Shown here: positions 26,492 through 35,428 of the stretch, piece by piece
Layout: every line of letters starts with the position of its first letter
Position numbering within the stretch: position 1 is the first letter of the stretch
From: Flavobacteriaceae bacterium
GTDB lineage: Bacteria > Bacteroidota > Bacteroidia > Flavobacteriales > Flavobacteriaceae
Length of the DNA stretch: 35,731 nt
Direction of reading: 5' to 3'
Assembly: GCA_023257625.1 (NCBI GenBank)
Contig: JALRBW010000020.1
Span: 1 to 35,731 of the forward strand
The notes under the pieces: generated by a model
What the model was told of the DNA's origin: nothing
Database searches by the model: none
The model's input: only the letters and a program-made list of their open reading frames with translations
Program-made: the position numbers and the translations under genes

Positions 26492-28024
26492 ATGCTTGTA
26501 GCCGTTTACAGCTCCTCTGTTTTTGGAGTAGATGCCAACTTAATCACCTTAGAAGTAAATATTGGACAAGGTATTGGGTACCACTTGGTGGGTTTGCCCG
26601 ACAATGCCATTAAGGAGAGCAATTACCGGATCATGGCGGCCCTTACCAATTTAGGGTATAAAATACCGGGCAAAAAAATTACCATTAATATGGCGCCAGC
26701 AGATATGCGAAAAGAAGGAGCAGCTTATGATCTTCCTCTAGCCTTAGGTATTTTGGCAGCTTCAGGTCAAATTCAAGCAGATTCACTTCAACAGTATATC
26801 GTATTAGGCGAATTGGCGCTTGACGGAACCATTCGTCCTATTAAAGGTGCCTTACCCATTGTGCTTCAAGCTCTTCGAGACGGTTTTACAGGTTTTATTT
26901 TGCCAAAGGAAAATGCAGAGGAGGCTGCAATTGTAAAATCATTAGAAGTGTATGGTGTGTCACACCTTACTGAAGTTATAGCCTTTTTTGAACAAAAGGA
27001 AAAGCCAGCACCCACTAAAGTGGATGTTCGTAAAGAATTTGAGGCACAACTCAACGCATTTGCTTTTGATTTTTCTGATGTAAAAGGGCAAGAAACAATT
27101 AAAAGAGGCATGGAAATTGCCGCAGCAGGAGGACACAATATACTTCTGATTGGCCCACCTGGGGCAGGAAAGACAATGTTAGCCAAAAGGCTTCCTAGTA
27201 TTTTGCCTCCCTTACGGTTGGAAGAAGCCCTCGAAACCACCAAAATCCATTCGGTAGTAGGAAAAGTAAAAACTAGAGGGTTAATTCATCAACGACCCTT
27301 TCGTTCACCCCACCACACCATTAGCGATGTTGCTCTAGTTGGAGGGGGATCTTACCCTCAGCCAGGAGAAATTTCATTGGCACACAATGGGGTATTGTTT
27401 TTAGATGAGCTTCCTGAGTTTAAACGCAGTGTGTTGGAGGTGCTCCGCCAGCCTCTAGAAGACCGAGAAATTACAATATCTAGAGCACGTTTTACAGTAA
27501 CCTATCCTGCCTCGTTTATGTTGGTGGCGAGTATGAACCCTAGCCCTAGTGGACAATTTTATGATCCGAATTCAAAAAGTGGCCCTACTGCATTTGAAAG
27601 GCAACGGTATTTAAATAAACTTTCTGGACCCTTGTTAGATCGGATAGACTTGCATATTGAGGTAGAGCCTGTTCCTTTTGCCCAACTTTCTGAAGAGCGT
27701 TCGGCGGAATCTTCAGCAGCCATTCGCCAGCGGGTAACTGCAGCACGAGCCTTGCAAACAAAACGCTTTCAAGACCTTCCCCTGCATTATAATGCCCAAA
27801 TGACTACCCGCCACTTGCGTACCTTTTGTGTGTTAGATGCCTCCTCAAAAGACTTACTAAAAAAGGCTATGGAACGTTTATCACTCTCGGCTAGAGCTTA
27901 TGATAGAATAATTAAAGTGTCACGAACTTTAGCTGATTTAGATGCAGTTGAACACATTCAATCAGCCCATATTGCTGAAGCTATACAATATCGAAGTTTA
28001 GACCGCGAAGGGTGGTTGGGTTAA
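26492..28024 (+). CDS. yifB: YifB/ComM family Mg-chelatase-like AAA+ ATPase
   Basis: A 510-residue protein with the three family parts. An N-terminal Lon-protease-like S5 domain starts at residue 1 (VAVYSSSVFGVDANLITLEV). A central AAA+ domain has Walker A GPPGAGKT near residue 219 and Walker B LFLDELPEF. A C-terminal Mg-chelatase domain contains LSARAYDRIIKVSRTLADL. ComM of Vibrio and Haemophilus is a branch-migration helicase that helps integrate incoming single-stranded DNA during transformation. The gene is widespread in non-competent bacteria too, so competence is not implied. Stops three bases short of the convergent gene. Confidence 0.94.
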   Translation: MLVAVYSSSVFGVDANLITLEVNIGQGIGYHLVGLPDNAIKESNYRIMAALTNLGYKIPGKKITINMAPADMRKEGAAYDLPLALGILAASGQIQADSLQQYIVLGELALDGTIRPIKGALPIVLQALRDGFTGFILPKENAEEAAIVKSLEVYGVSHLTEVIAFFEQKEKPAPTKVDVRKEFEAQLNAFAFDFSDVKGQETIKRGMEIAAAGGHNILLIGPPGAGKTMLAKRLPSILPPLRLEEALETTKIHSVVGKVKTRGLIHQRPFRSPHHTISDVALVGGGSYPQPGEISLAHNGVLFLDELPEFKRSVLEVLRQPLEDREITISRARFTVTYPASFMLVASMNPSPSGQFYDPNSKSGPTAFERQRYLNKLSGPLLDRIDLHIEVEPVPFAQLSEERSAESSAAIRQRVTAARALQTKRFQDLPLHYNAQMTTRHLRTFCVLDASSKDLLKKAMERLSLSARAYDRIIKVSRTLADLDAVEHIQSAHIAEAIQYRSLDREGWLG

Positions 28025-28027
28025 TTT

Positions 28028-28741
28028 TTAAAGGCTAAGGAGCAATCTACTTGTTGGAAATTCTAACAAGGCTTTCTTTAAAAAAGATTCTGCTATTTGG
28101 TCTTCTCCCTTTTCTCGATAATGTTTCACTAAAAGTTCATACATAGCGTCTCTTCCCCAAGAGGGGGTAGTAGGCAAAGAGTCTACTGGCTGTTCAAGGG
28201 CATTTAAGAGAAGTGCTTCAACTTTTTCGCCTCCCCCAAATATTTTAGGCATATTCGAATCAATTAGGGCGTAGACATAACATGCTCTTGAATTATTAGG
28301 GTCAAGTTCTACCGCTTTTTTTGAAAGTAACAAGGCTTCTTGACCCAATTTCACCACATTTAAATAATTTTCAAATTGTGTGCTAAACCCCAAAGAAAGA
28401 GATAATAAAGCCATACTTTCCACATCGGTGGCTACTGGACGCAGTAACATTATTGTTTTTGCTATGGAGGCTTTTGCTAGCTGTTCGTTTTCCATATAGG
28501 CTAGTGCATACAATGCCTGATGGTAATGCGCATAGGCAAGCCAATAGCTAGCGGATGTGGTTATATTGGGTGGAGATTCAACGGGTAGCACTGAAATTAA
28601 TTCTTCTAAAGGAGCAGAACTACCTTTGGTAATGGCTAATTCATAGGCCGATTCAATATCTTTTTGCCAATTTTTTGCTTCTTGAACAGGCGTAAAATAG
28701 GCACTTACATAACAACTAATCAATAAGAGGAATTGAGGCAT
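28028..28741 (-). CDS. Putative secreted TPR-like protein
   Basis: A 237-residue protein of unknown function. It starts with a short hydrophobic stretch, MPQFLLLISCYVSAYF, likely a signal peptide or lipoprotein signal. The body is helical with tetratricopeptide-like repeats, clearest at 'AVELDPNNSRACYVYALIDS' (about 142-161) and 'EDQIAESFLKKALLEFPTS' near the end. A GGGEKVEALLLNALEQ stretch precedes the last repeat. Such small periplasmic TPR proteins usually mediate protein contacts. It is not obviously in an operon; the next gene upstream is over 200 bases away. Confidence 0.75.
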   Translation of the reverse strand: MPQFLLLISCYVSAYFTPVQEAKNWQKDIESAYELAITKGSSAPLEELISVLPVESPPNITTSASYWLAYAHYHQALYALAYMENEQLAKASIAKTIMLLRPVATDVESMALLSLSLGFSTQFENYLNVVKLGQEALLLSKKAVELDPNNSRACYVYALIDSNMPKIFGGGEKVEALLLNALEQPVDSLPTTPSWGRDAMYELLVKHYREKGEDQIAESFLKKALLEFPTSRLLLSL

Positions 28742-28949
28742 AAAGATTTTAGATTAGCGCAATTTTTCTTTTTCAATGCGAAGATACTTGTCTTTAGGAA
28801 TTTAAAAAAAGTATGTATCATTTTTATGAAATTTTAAAGAAATGAATCAAAGTTTTGTAGGAATGGGGTTAAAAATGAATAACAAGCCTGTCTTTTTGAG
28901 TTCGTATTCTGAAGGTAGTAGTTCACTTTTTTTGTGGGTTTGATTTATT

Positions 28950-29180
28950 TTACAACGCAACGGTGTTATTAAAATTATCGTTCATTCCTTTAGATAGAAA
29001 AATACCAACCGTTACCAGAACAACCGCAAGGCCACCTTCTTTCCATTTGAAACTTCCGGTAGATGTTAAACGTCCTACTTGCCCACCCAAATAGGCACCA
29101 CCCGCAGTAACTAGACTTGTGGCCGCAGTGTATTTTAACGCTCCTTTTTTGAATTGTTTTAGCGCTGAAAATAAACTGAT
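28950..29180 (-). CDS. Small two-helix membrane ORF without a canonical start, overlapping the nitroreductase end
   Basis: In the frame -1 to the nitroreductase an open stretch runs from a TGA just upstream to TAA at 28952-28950. From ATC at 29180 it would give 76 residues. It reads as real protein: basic start ALKQFKKGALK, glycine/alanine-rich helix YTAATSLVTAGGAYLGGQVG, then GGLAVVLVTVGIFLSKG and the tail MNDNFNNTVAL. There is no ATG or GTG in the N-terminal part; ATG occurs only close to the end. It may use a rare start, be reached by frameshift from the nitroreductase, or be broken by mutation or a sequence error. Function unknown. Confidence 0.5.
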   Translation of the reverse strand: MSLFSALKQFKKGALKYTAATSLVTAGGAYLGGQVGRLTSTGSFKWKEGGLAVVLVTVGIFLSKGMNDNFNNTVAL

Positions 29181-29890
29181 GTAAAAGGAATACGGAAACG
29201 GTCACCATAAACTCCTTCTGGTTTTCGAATACCACAACTAATAACCATACTTATTTCAGCTGCAGCTGGGAGTTGTAAAAGGCGTTTGAGTGCTACGGAG
29301 TCAAACCCCTCCATAGGGCAGGTGTCATAACCGTGTGCCGCCATACTCATCATAAAAGTTTGGGCTGCCAAGGCGGTACTTTTATGTCCTACCACGCGTA
29401 AGTCTGAAGCGCTTACTTCTCTGTAGGTAGTTTTCCTCAAGCCTCTTACTCCCATATAAATTTTCATTAAAAATCCAAGTAAGGGGTTACTTCCTTTATA
29501 TAAATGGGGGATTATTTTTTTGTAATAGCTCAGAGCCCTCTCTTGGGTTTTTGGATCTACCACTCCTTTTTGGGCAAATCCCGCTTTAATAAATTCAATA
29601 TTTGCCTCAACGCGTTGGGGCCATAAATCACGACGCACTACTGGAATCACCATTTGCTGGGCGGTTCGGGCTGCAGGTTGGTTAAAGCATGCTGAGGCAA
29701 TTTCCTTTTTTAAAGACTCAGAGGTTATGTGGTAAAATTCCCACAATTGAAGGTTACTACTAGTAGGCGCTAAGGTAGCTTGTTCAATACAGAATTTAAC
29801 CGTTGCAGTATCAAGGGGTTGATTTTCATCATATACTCTTACGGAACGGCGGTGGTTTATGGCTTCGGAAACTGTTTTTTCTGATTTCAT
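29159..29890 (-). CDS. Nitroreductase family protein
   Basis: A 243-residue FMN-dependent oxidoreductase of the nitroreductase fold. The FMN phosphate-binding HRRSVRVYD is at 13-21, TLAPTSSNLQLWEFYHIT (about 38-55) contacts FMN, and the C-terminal half has KSTALAAQTFMMSMAAHGYDTCPMEGFD and ISCGIRKPEGVYGDRFRIP. Members reduce quinones, nitroaromatics or other small molecules with NAD(P)H; the physiological substrate is not evident. It starts four bases after the aldehyde dehydrogenase stop, so the two are co-transcribed, suggesting a shared role in handling reactive carbonyl or quinone compounds (inference). Confidence 0.9.
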   Translation of the reverse strand: MKSEKTVSEAINHRRSVRVYDENQPLDTATVKFCIEQATLAPTSSNLQLWEFYHITSESLKKEIASACFNQPAARTAQQMVIPVVRRDLWPQRVEANIEFIKAGFAQKGVVDPKTQERALSYYKKIIPHLYKGSNPLLGFLMKIYMGVRGLRKTTYREVSASDLRVVGHKSTALAAQTFMMSMAAHGYDTCPMEGFDSVALKRLLQLPAAAEISMVISCGIRKPEGVYGDRFRIPFTSVYFQR

Positions 29891-29894
29891 TTGA

Positions 29895-31286
29895 TTATAT
29901 TTTCTTTACAATCCATTTAAAAAAGGTTAATTTTTTCGGATAAGGGGCATAGCGTTGAGGTAAATCAAACCAAAAAGAGCGCTTTACTACAGGCTTGGCG
30001 TGGGTAAATAAATCAAAACTGTGTTTTCCATGGTAGGCACCCATTCCGCTATTACCAATTCCGCCAAAGGGAAGATTGGGATTTACAAAATGGACGATGG
30101 AATCATTGATAACTGCTCCACCAAAAGCATGGCGTTTCATAAGGGAATGAATAAAGTGTTTTCGATTGCTAAACACATAAAAAGCCAATGGGTTTTTTAA
30201 GGTTTCTAGTAATTGGTTGAGTTCTTCTTCTGAACTGTAGCTTTTTATCGGTAAAATAGGACCAAAAATTTCGTCTTGCATCAATCGACTTGAAAGGTCT
30301 GGCTCGTCAACCAATGTAGGCTCAAAATAAAGCTGATCTCGATTGAAGGTTCCTCCATAAAGCACTTGTTCTCCCTTAAGATCTTCAACCAATTTATCAA
30401 AGTGTTTGTAGTGTATTATACGTCCGTAATCTGTTGAAGTTTCTGCAGAAGGCCCAAAGGTCTTTTTAAGCTCACGAATCATTGCTTCTATTAAGGCGTC
30501 TTTCACCTCTTTTTTAACCACCACATAATCAGGAGCAATACAGGTTTGCCCACAGTTTAAAAACTTTCCAAATAGAATTCGTTTAGCTGTTTTGTCTATT
30601 GGCGTTGTTCCGTCTACCACGCAAGGGCTTTTTCCACCCAATTCTAAAGTGATTGGGGTAAGGTGTTCTGCAGCACTTTTTGCAATAATTTTGCCTATAT
30701 GGGTGCTTCCAGTAAAGAAAATATAATCCCATTGAAAGGTAAGTAGTGTTTGGGCTACTGAAGCATCACCTTCTACAACAGTTACCCATTCACGAGGAAA
30801 AACCTCAGCTAATAACTCTTTTAAAAGCGATGAAGTATGGGGCGCAGATTCTGAAGGTTTTAACACTACGGTATTACCAGCTGCAATAGCACCTATGAGG
30901 GGAATTAATGCCAATTGAAAAGGATAATTCCATGGTGAAATCAAGAGAACCGTTCCATAGGGTTCAGCCAAAATAAAATCTTGTGAAGGAAAGTTTAACA
31001 GGCTTCCTGATACGCGTTTCGGTGCTGACCAACTTTTAAGATGTTTGATAAAGCTTTGAATTTCTTTGCGCACCATTACAAACTCACTGGTGTAAGATTC
31101 AAATTCAGGTTTTTTTAAATCACTTTGTAAGGCCTCAAGAATTTTAGCCTCTTGATAATCGATTACTTTTGCTAAACTTTTTAACTTTCTTAAGCGAATA
31201 GTAATTGAGTCCATCTTATGCTGTTTAAAAAACATGCGGTGTTCCTCTCTAAGCTCTTGGACTACTTTAGTTGATAGATTTTCCAA
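29895..31286 (-). CDS. Aldehyde dehydrogenase, ALDH3-like
   Basis: A 463-residue NAD(P)-dependent enzyme oxidising aldehydes to acids. NAD-binding SPWNYPFQLALIPLIGAIAAG (about 115-135), FFTGSTHIGKIIAKSAAEH (about 190-208), the general base in LELGGKSPCVVD, and the catalytic cysteine in NCGQTCIAPDYV near residue 247 are all intact. The short length and the motif FGGIGNSGMGAYHGKHSFDLFTH at the C-terminus place it in the ALDH3 / fatty- or coniferyl-aldehyde group. A hydrophobic/basic tail (KKLTFFKWIVKKI) may touch the membrane. First gene of a two-gene unit with the nitroreductase. Confidence 0.93.
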   Translation of the reverse strand: MENLSTKVVQELREEHRMFFKQHKMDSITIRLRKLKSLAKVIDYQEAKILEALQSDLKKPEFESYTSEFVMVRKEIQSFIKHLKSWSAPKRVSGSLLNFPSQDFILAEPYGTVLLISPWNYPFQLALIPLIGAIAAGNTVVLKPSESAPHTSSLLKELLAEVFPREWVTVVEGDASVAQTLLTFQWDYIFFTGSTHIGKIIAKSAAEHLTPITLELGGKSPCVVDGTTPIDKTAKRILFGKFLNCGQTCIAPDYVVVKKEVKDALIEAMIRELKKTFGPSAETSTDYGRIIHYKHFDKLVEDLKGEQVLYGGTFNRDQLYFEPTLVDEPDLSSRLMQDEIFGPILPIKSYSSEEELNQLLETLKNPLAFYVFSNRKHFIHSLMKRHAFGGAVINDSIVHFVNPNLPFGGIGNSGMGAYHGKHSFDLFTHAKPVVKRSFWFDLPQRYAPYPKKLTFFKWIVKKI

Positions 31287-31370
31287 AGCGGAATTTTTTG
31301 GGGATAAAGATAAAGTAAAAAGTATTGTTCTTTTTTAAGGAACTGAATGTATTAAAAAATAGATAAAAAA

Positions 31371-31412
31371 ATGTTGATTATCAATAACTTAAGTCTGTCA
31401 AGTTCACTTTGA
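31371..31412 (+). CDS. Candidate branched-chain leader peptide upstream of ilvD
   Basis: A 13-codon ORF, MLIINNLSLSSSL, stopping at TGA 74 bases before ilvD. Four leucine and two consecutive isoleucine codons in 13 suit a peptide that senses leucine and isoleucine supply in front of an ilv operon. The length and position are right for a leader, but so short an ORF could arise by chance in AT-rich DNA. Confidence 0.45.
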   Translation: MLIINNLSLSSSL

Positions 31413-31421
31413 GTATAAGAG

Positions 31422-31446
31422 AGTTTTTTAGGTTAGAAACTTTTTT
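31422..31446 (+). terminator. Weak hairpin plus T tract between leader ORF and ilvD
   Basis: AGTTT (31422-31426) can pair with AAACT (31437-31441), followed by a run of T (31441-31446). The stem is only five or six AT-rich pairs, so stability is low. Its position after the leader ORF and before ilvD would suit an attenuator terminator. Confidence 0.3.
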
Positions 31447-31485
31447 ATAGTGAAGTAAAGTAATTTCGTTAAACAAAATATAGCC

Positions 31486-33159
31486 ATGGCATTGAACAAG
31501 TATAGTAAAGCAGTAACTCAAGATCCCACTCAACCGGCAGCTCAAGCCATGTTACATGCTATTGGAATGACAGATGAGGATTTTAAAAAACCTCTAGTAG
31601 GAATTGCCTCAACAGGGTATGAAGGCAACCCTTGTAATATGCACCTAAACGCATTGGCTCAAGAAATAAAAACAGGGGTAAATGAACAAGATTTAGTTGG
31701 ATTAGTGTTTAACACCATTGGGGTAAGTGATGGTATTTCAATGGGCACCCCTGGAATGCGTTTTTCACTACCCTCAAGAGATATTATTGCAGATTCAGTA
31801 GAAACAGTGGTACAGGCTATGTCTTACGACGGTGTCATTACCGTTGTGGGTTGCGATAAGAATATGCCTGGTGCATTAATGGCAATGCTACGTCTAAACC
31901 GTCCGAGTATTCTAGTATACGGAGGAACCATAGCTGCTGGATGTCATAATGATAAAGAGTTAGATGTAGTCTCTGCATTTGAAGCCTGGGGAGAAAAAGT
32001 TGCTGGTAAAATTGACGAAACTGAATTTAAAAATGTTATTCGAAAAGCATGTCCAGGAGCAGGAGCATGCGGAGGAATGTACACAGCAAATACAATGGCC
32101 TCTGCAATTGAAGCCTGTGGCATGGCACTACCCTACAATGCTTCAAATCCTGCTGTGAGTAAAGACAAAAAAGATGAGTGTGCGAAAGTAGGAGTGTATC
32201 TTAAAGCATTATTAGAAAAAGACCTTAAACCTCGAGATATTGTCACTAAAAAGGCTCTTGAAAATGCCTTACGATTAATTGCCGTTCTTGGGGGCTCTAC
32301 TAATGCCGTACTCCACTTTTTGGCAATTGCCAAAGCGGCCCAATTAGATTTAACCATTGATGATTTTCAACGTATTAGTGATTCCACTCCATTTTTAGCA
32401 GATCTGAAACCCAGTGGAAAATATTTAATGAAAGATTTACATGCCGTAGGGGGGGTTCCTGCAGTACTAAAATACATGCTTAAAGAAGGAATGTTGCATG
32501 GCGATTGTATCACAGTGACTGGAAAAACATTAGCTGAAAATCTGGCTAATATTCCTGATTTAGCTCCCAACCAAGACATTATTCGTCCATTAACCAACCC
32601 TATAAAAGCAACGGGTCATATCCGAATTTTAAAAGGAAATTTAGCTACACATGGAGCAGTAGCAAAAATTACTGGAAAAGAAGGATTGATTTTTACTGGC
32701 CCTGCACGTGTTTTTGACGGTGAATTTGCAGCCAATGATGGTATTAAAAATGGAAAAGTAAAAGCAGGCGATGTTGTGGTAATCCGTTATGAAGGTCCAA
32801 AGGGAGGGCCCGGTATGCCTGAAATGCTGAAGCCCACATCTGCGATTATGGGGGCAGGTTTAGGTAAAAGCGTTGCTTTAATTACAGATGGACGTTTTTC
32901 TGGAGGTACCCATGGTTTTGTAGTTGGGCACATTGTTCCTGAAGCCCAAGAGGGTGGAACTATTGCACTAGTAAAAGATGGGGATTCTATTACTATTGAT
33001 GCAGAACAGAATACGTTAACTGTTGCTGTATCAGAAAAAGAATTAGCAAAACGCAAAGCCCTTTGGGTTCAACCACCTTATAAATTTTCACAAGGAATAC
33101 TTTACAAATACATTAAAAGCGTATCCACAGCATCTGAAGGTTGTGTGACTGATGTTTAA
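31486..33159 (+). CDS. ilvD: Dihydroxy-acid dehydratase
   Basis: A 557-residue iron-sulfur enzyme producing the 2-oxoacids that precede valine, leucine and isoleucine. Cluster cysteines are Cys50 (GNPCNMH), Cys123 (GCDKNMPG) and Cys195 ([16 protein letters not shown]). The C-terminal region carries [19 protein letters not shown]. Length and motifs are complete. First gene of the ilvDBNC operon; ilvB begins inside or just after its end. Confidence 0.97.
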   Translation: MALNKYSKAVTQDPTQPAAQAMLHAIGMTDEDFKKPLVGIASTGYEGNPCNMHLNALAQEIKTGVNEQDLVGLVFNTIGVSDGISMGTPGMRFSLPSRDIIADSVETVVQAMSYDGVITVVGCDKNMPGALMAMLRLNRPSILVYGGTIAAGCHNDKELDVVSAFEAWGEKVAGKIDETEFKNVIRKACPGAGACGGMYTANTMASAIEACGMALPYNASNPAVSKDKKDECAKVGVYLKALLEKDLKPRDIVTKKALENALRLIAVLGGSTNAVLHFLAIAKAAQLDLTIDDFQRISDSTPFLADLKPSGKYLMKDLHAVGGVPAVLKYMLKEGMLHGDCITVTGKTLAENLANIPDLAPNQDIIRPLTNPIKATGHIRILKGNLATHGAVAKITGKEGLIFTGPARVFDGEFAANDGIKNGKVKAGDVVVIRYEGPKGGPGMPEMLKPTSAIMGAGLGKSVALITDGRFSGGTHGFVVGHIVPEAQEGGTIALVKDGDSITIDAEQNTLTVAVSEKELAKRKALWVQPPYKFSQGILYKYIKSVSTASEGCVTDV

Positions 33160-34885
33160 AACTATGAGTACAAGTTCACAAGAAAAATCAAAAGTGATTT
33201 CTAATATCTCTGGAGCAGAGGCTGTTATTCGGTGTTTGCTTGAAGAAGGTGTAGAAACTTTGTATGGGTATCCTGGGGGAGCCATTATGCCTATTTACGA
33301 TGAATTGTATAAATTTCAAGACATACTACATCATGTGTTGACACGACATGAACAAGGCGCTACTCATGCGGCTCAGGGTTATGCAAGAACTTCAGGAAAA
33401 GTAGGTGTTGCAATGGCAACTTCAGGGCCAGGAGCTACAAACCTTGTTACTGGAATTGCAGATGCCCAGATTGATTCTACCCCAATGGTTTGTATTACGG
33501 GTCAAGTGGCTTCACATTTGTTGGGTTCTGATGCTTTTCAAGAAACTGATATAATTGGAATTTCGACGCCTGTAACTAAGTGGAATTATCAAATTACAAA
33601 AGCCTCAGAGATTCCAGAAATTATGGCTCGTGCTTTTTATATTGCACGTTCAGGTCGTCCAGGACCTGTCTTGATAGATATAACTAAAGATGCTCAATTT
33701 GAACATTTTGATTTCGGTTATAAAAAATGCACTGGCATACGGAGTTATCAGCCCTATCCTATATTGGACCAAGTTAAAGTAGATGAAGCTATAGCTTTAA
33801 TTAACCAAGCAAAAAAACCTTTCATTGTTTGGGGTCAAGGGGTTATTTTAGGTCAAGCTGAATCGGAATTTAAAACGTTTGTGGAAATATCAGGAATTCC
33901 TGCTGCATGGACTATTTTAGGCTTATCAGCATTACCAACAGACCACCCTTCAAATAGAGGAATGGTAGGGATGCATGGAAATTACGCTCCCAATTTATTA
34001 ACCAATGAATGTGATCTATTAATTGCTATAGGAATGCGTTTTGACGATCGGGTTACAGGTGATTTAAATACTTATGCCAAACAAGCAAAAATTATACATT
34101 TAGAGTTGGATCCTGCTGAGGTGAATAAAAATGTAACTGCTGACATTACTTTGCTTGCTGATTGTAAAATTAGTTTACAACGGCTTAATGAAAAAATTAC
34201 ACCGAAATCTTATCCTGAATGGATCCAACGTTTTGATGAATTAGATGCAATTGAATATAAAAAGGTTATTCACCATGATTTACATCCTACTAAACCAGGA
34301 TTAACCATGGGAGAAACTATTGAAATGATCAATAGGTTTTCTAAGGGAAATGCAGTTATTGTTACAGATGTAGGACAGCATCAAATGGTTGCCTGTCGTT
34401 ATGCAAAATTTAATCAATCCAAAAGCAATGTCACCTCTGGTGGTTTAGGTACAATGGGCTTTGCATTGCCTGCCGCCATAGGAGCAAAAATGGGTGCTCC
34501 AGAACGTGAGGTTGTGGCAGTTATAGGTGATGGTGGGTACCAAATGACTATTCAAGAATTAGGTACCATTTTCCAACAACGATTAGCGGTTAAAATTGTG
34601 GTTCTTAATAATGATTTTTTAGGTATGGTACGTCAGTGGCAACAACTCTTTTTTGATAAACGATATGCTTCCACTGAAATGGTTAATCCTGATTTTGTGA
34701 AGATTGCGGAGGGGTATTATATCCAAGCAAAACGTATTAATCAAAGAGATGAACTTGAAAATGCGGTGAAAGAAATGATTGCCTCAGATCAGCCTTATTT
34801 TTTAGAAGTTTGTGTTGAAAAAGAAGATAATGTTTTTCCAATGATTCCCTCAGGGGCAAGTGTTTCAGCAATTAGATTAGAATAA
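33152..34885 (+). CDS. ilvB: Acetolactate synthase large subunit
   Basis: A 577-residue thiamine-diphosphate enzyme condensing two pyruvates, or pyruvate with 2-oxobutyrate. The N-terminal domain has [14 protein letters not shown] and the catalytic glutamate Glu67 in [16 protein letters not shown] central FAD-binding domain follows. The C-terminal ThDP/Mg site starts at [16 protein letters not shown] and ends near NND. Two starts are possible: ATG at 33152 overlapping ilvD by eight bases, or ATG at 33164, four bases after the ilvD stop, which removes MFKT and is more typical; I cannot decide between them. Confidence 0.97.
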   Translation: MFKTMSTSSQEKSKVISNISGAEAVIRCLLEEGVETLYGYPGGAIMPIYDELYKFQDILHHVLTRHEQGATHAAQGYARTSGKVGVAMATSGPGATNLVTGIADAQIDSTPMVCITGQVASHLLGSDAFQETDIIGISTPVTKWNYQITKASEIPEIMARAFYIARSGRPGPVLIDITKDAQFEHFDFGYKKCTGIRSYQPYPILDQVKVDEAIALINQAKKPFIVWGQGVILGQAESEFKTFVEISGIPAAWTILGLSALPTDHPSNRGMVGMHGNYAPNLLTNECDLLIAIGMRFDDRVTGDLNTYAKQAKIIHLELDPAEVNKNVTADITLLADCKISLQRLNEKITPKSYPEWIQRFDELDAIEYKKVIHHDLHPTKPGLTMGETIEMINRFSKGNAVIVTDVGQHQMVACRYAKFNQSKSNVTSGGLGTMGFALPAAIGAKMGAPEREVVAVIGDGGYQMTIQELGTIFQQRLAVKIVVLNNDFLGMVRQWQQLFFDKRYASTEMVNPDFVKIAEGYYIQAKRINQRDELENAVKEMIASDQPYFLEVCVEKEDNVFPMIPSGASVSAIRLE

Positions 34886-34886
34886 C

Positions 34887-35420
34887 ATGGAAACAAAAAC
34901 CTATACCATATCTGTTTATTCCGAAAACAACGTAGGATTGCTAAACCGTATTTCTGCTATTTTCTTAAAACGGCACATCAATCTTGAAAGCTTTTCTACT
35001 TCTGCATCAGAAATTCCAGACGTTTACCGTTTTGTTATTGTAATCCACGTAACACCTGATACAGTTAGACGATTAGTTCAACAAATTGAAAAACAAGTTG
35101 ACGTTATCAAAGCCTTTTACCATACCGACGAAGAAACTATTTTTCAAGAAAACGCTCTATACAAAGTCAAATCTAGTGCACTTTTTGAAGAACGTCATAT
35201 TCAAAATATAATTAAAAATAGCCATGCCAATATAGTCACAGTTTCTCCAGAGTTTTTTGTGATTGAAAAAACAGGCTTTAGGGAAGAAACTGAACAACTG
35301 CGAAAAGACTTAGAACCTTATGGATTATTGCAATTTGTTCGTTCTGGAAGAATTTCAGTAACAAAAGCCAAAATGGGAATCTCAGAAATATTGAATACTT
35401 TTAAAAACAATAACAATTAA
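34887..35420 (+). CDS. ilvN: Acetolactate synthase small (regulatory) subunit
   Basis: A 177-residue protein with an N-terminal ACT domain (about 5-80: [21 protein letters not shown], the glycine-rich turn contacting the ligand in relatives) and a C-terminal second ACT-like domain. It activates IlvB and confers feedback inhibition by branched-chain amino acids. The start is one base after the ilvB stop, which fits stoichiometric coupled translation. Confidence 0.94.
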   Translation: METKTYTISVYSENNVGLLNRISAIFLKRHINLESFSTSASEIPDVYRFVIVIHVTPDTVRRLVQQIEKQVDVIKAFYHTDEETIFQENALYKVKSSALFEERHIQNIIKNSHANIVTVSPEFFVIEKTGFREETEQLRKDLEPYGLLQFVRSGRISVTKAKMGISEILNTFKNNNN

Positions 35421-35428
35421 AAACAATC

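Noticed and set aside
28842-28943. 33-codon plus-strand ORF starting MNQSFVGMGLKMNN
   Set aside because: No recognisable domain, no promoter or leader context, opposite strand to its neighbours; the length is within chance expectation.
28990-29235. 81-codon minus-strand ORF starting MVFENQKEFMVTV
   Set aside because: Tryptophan/cysteine-rich, low-likelihood protein; the neighbouring frame across the same bases reads as a credible membrane protein instead.
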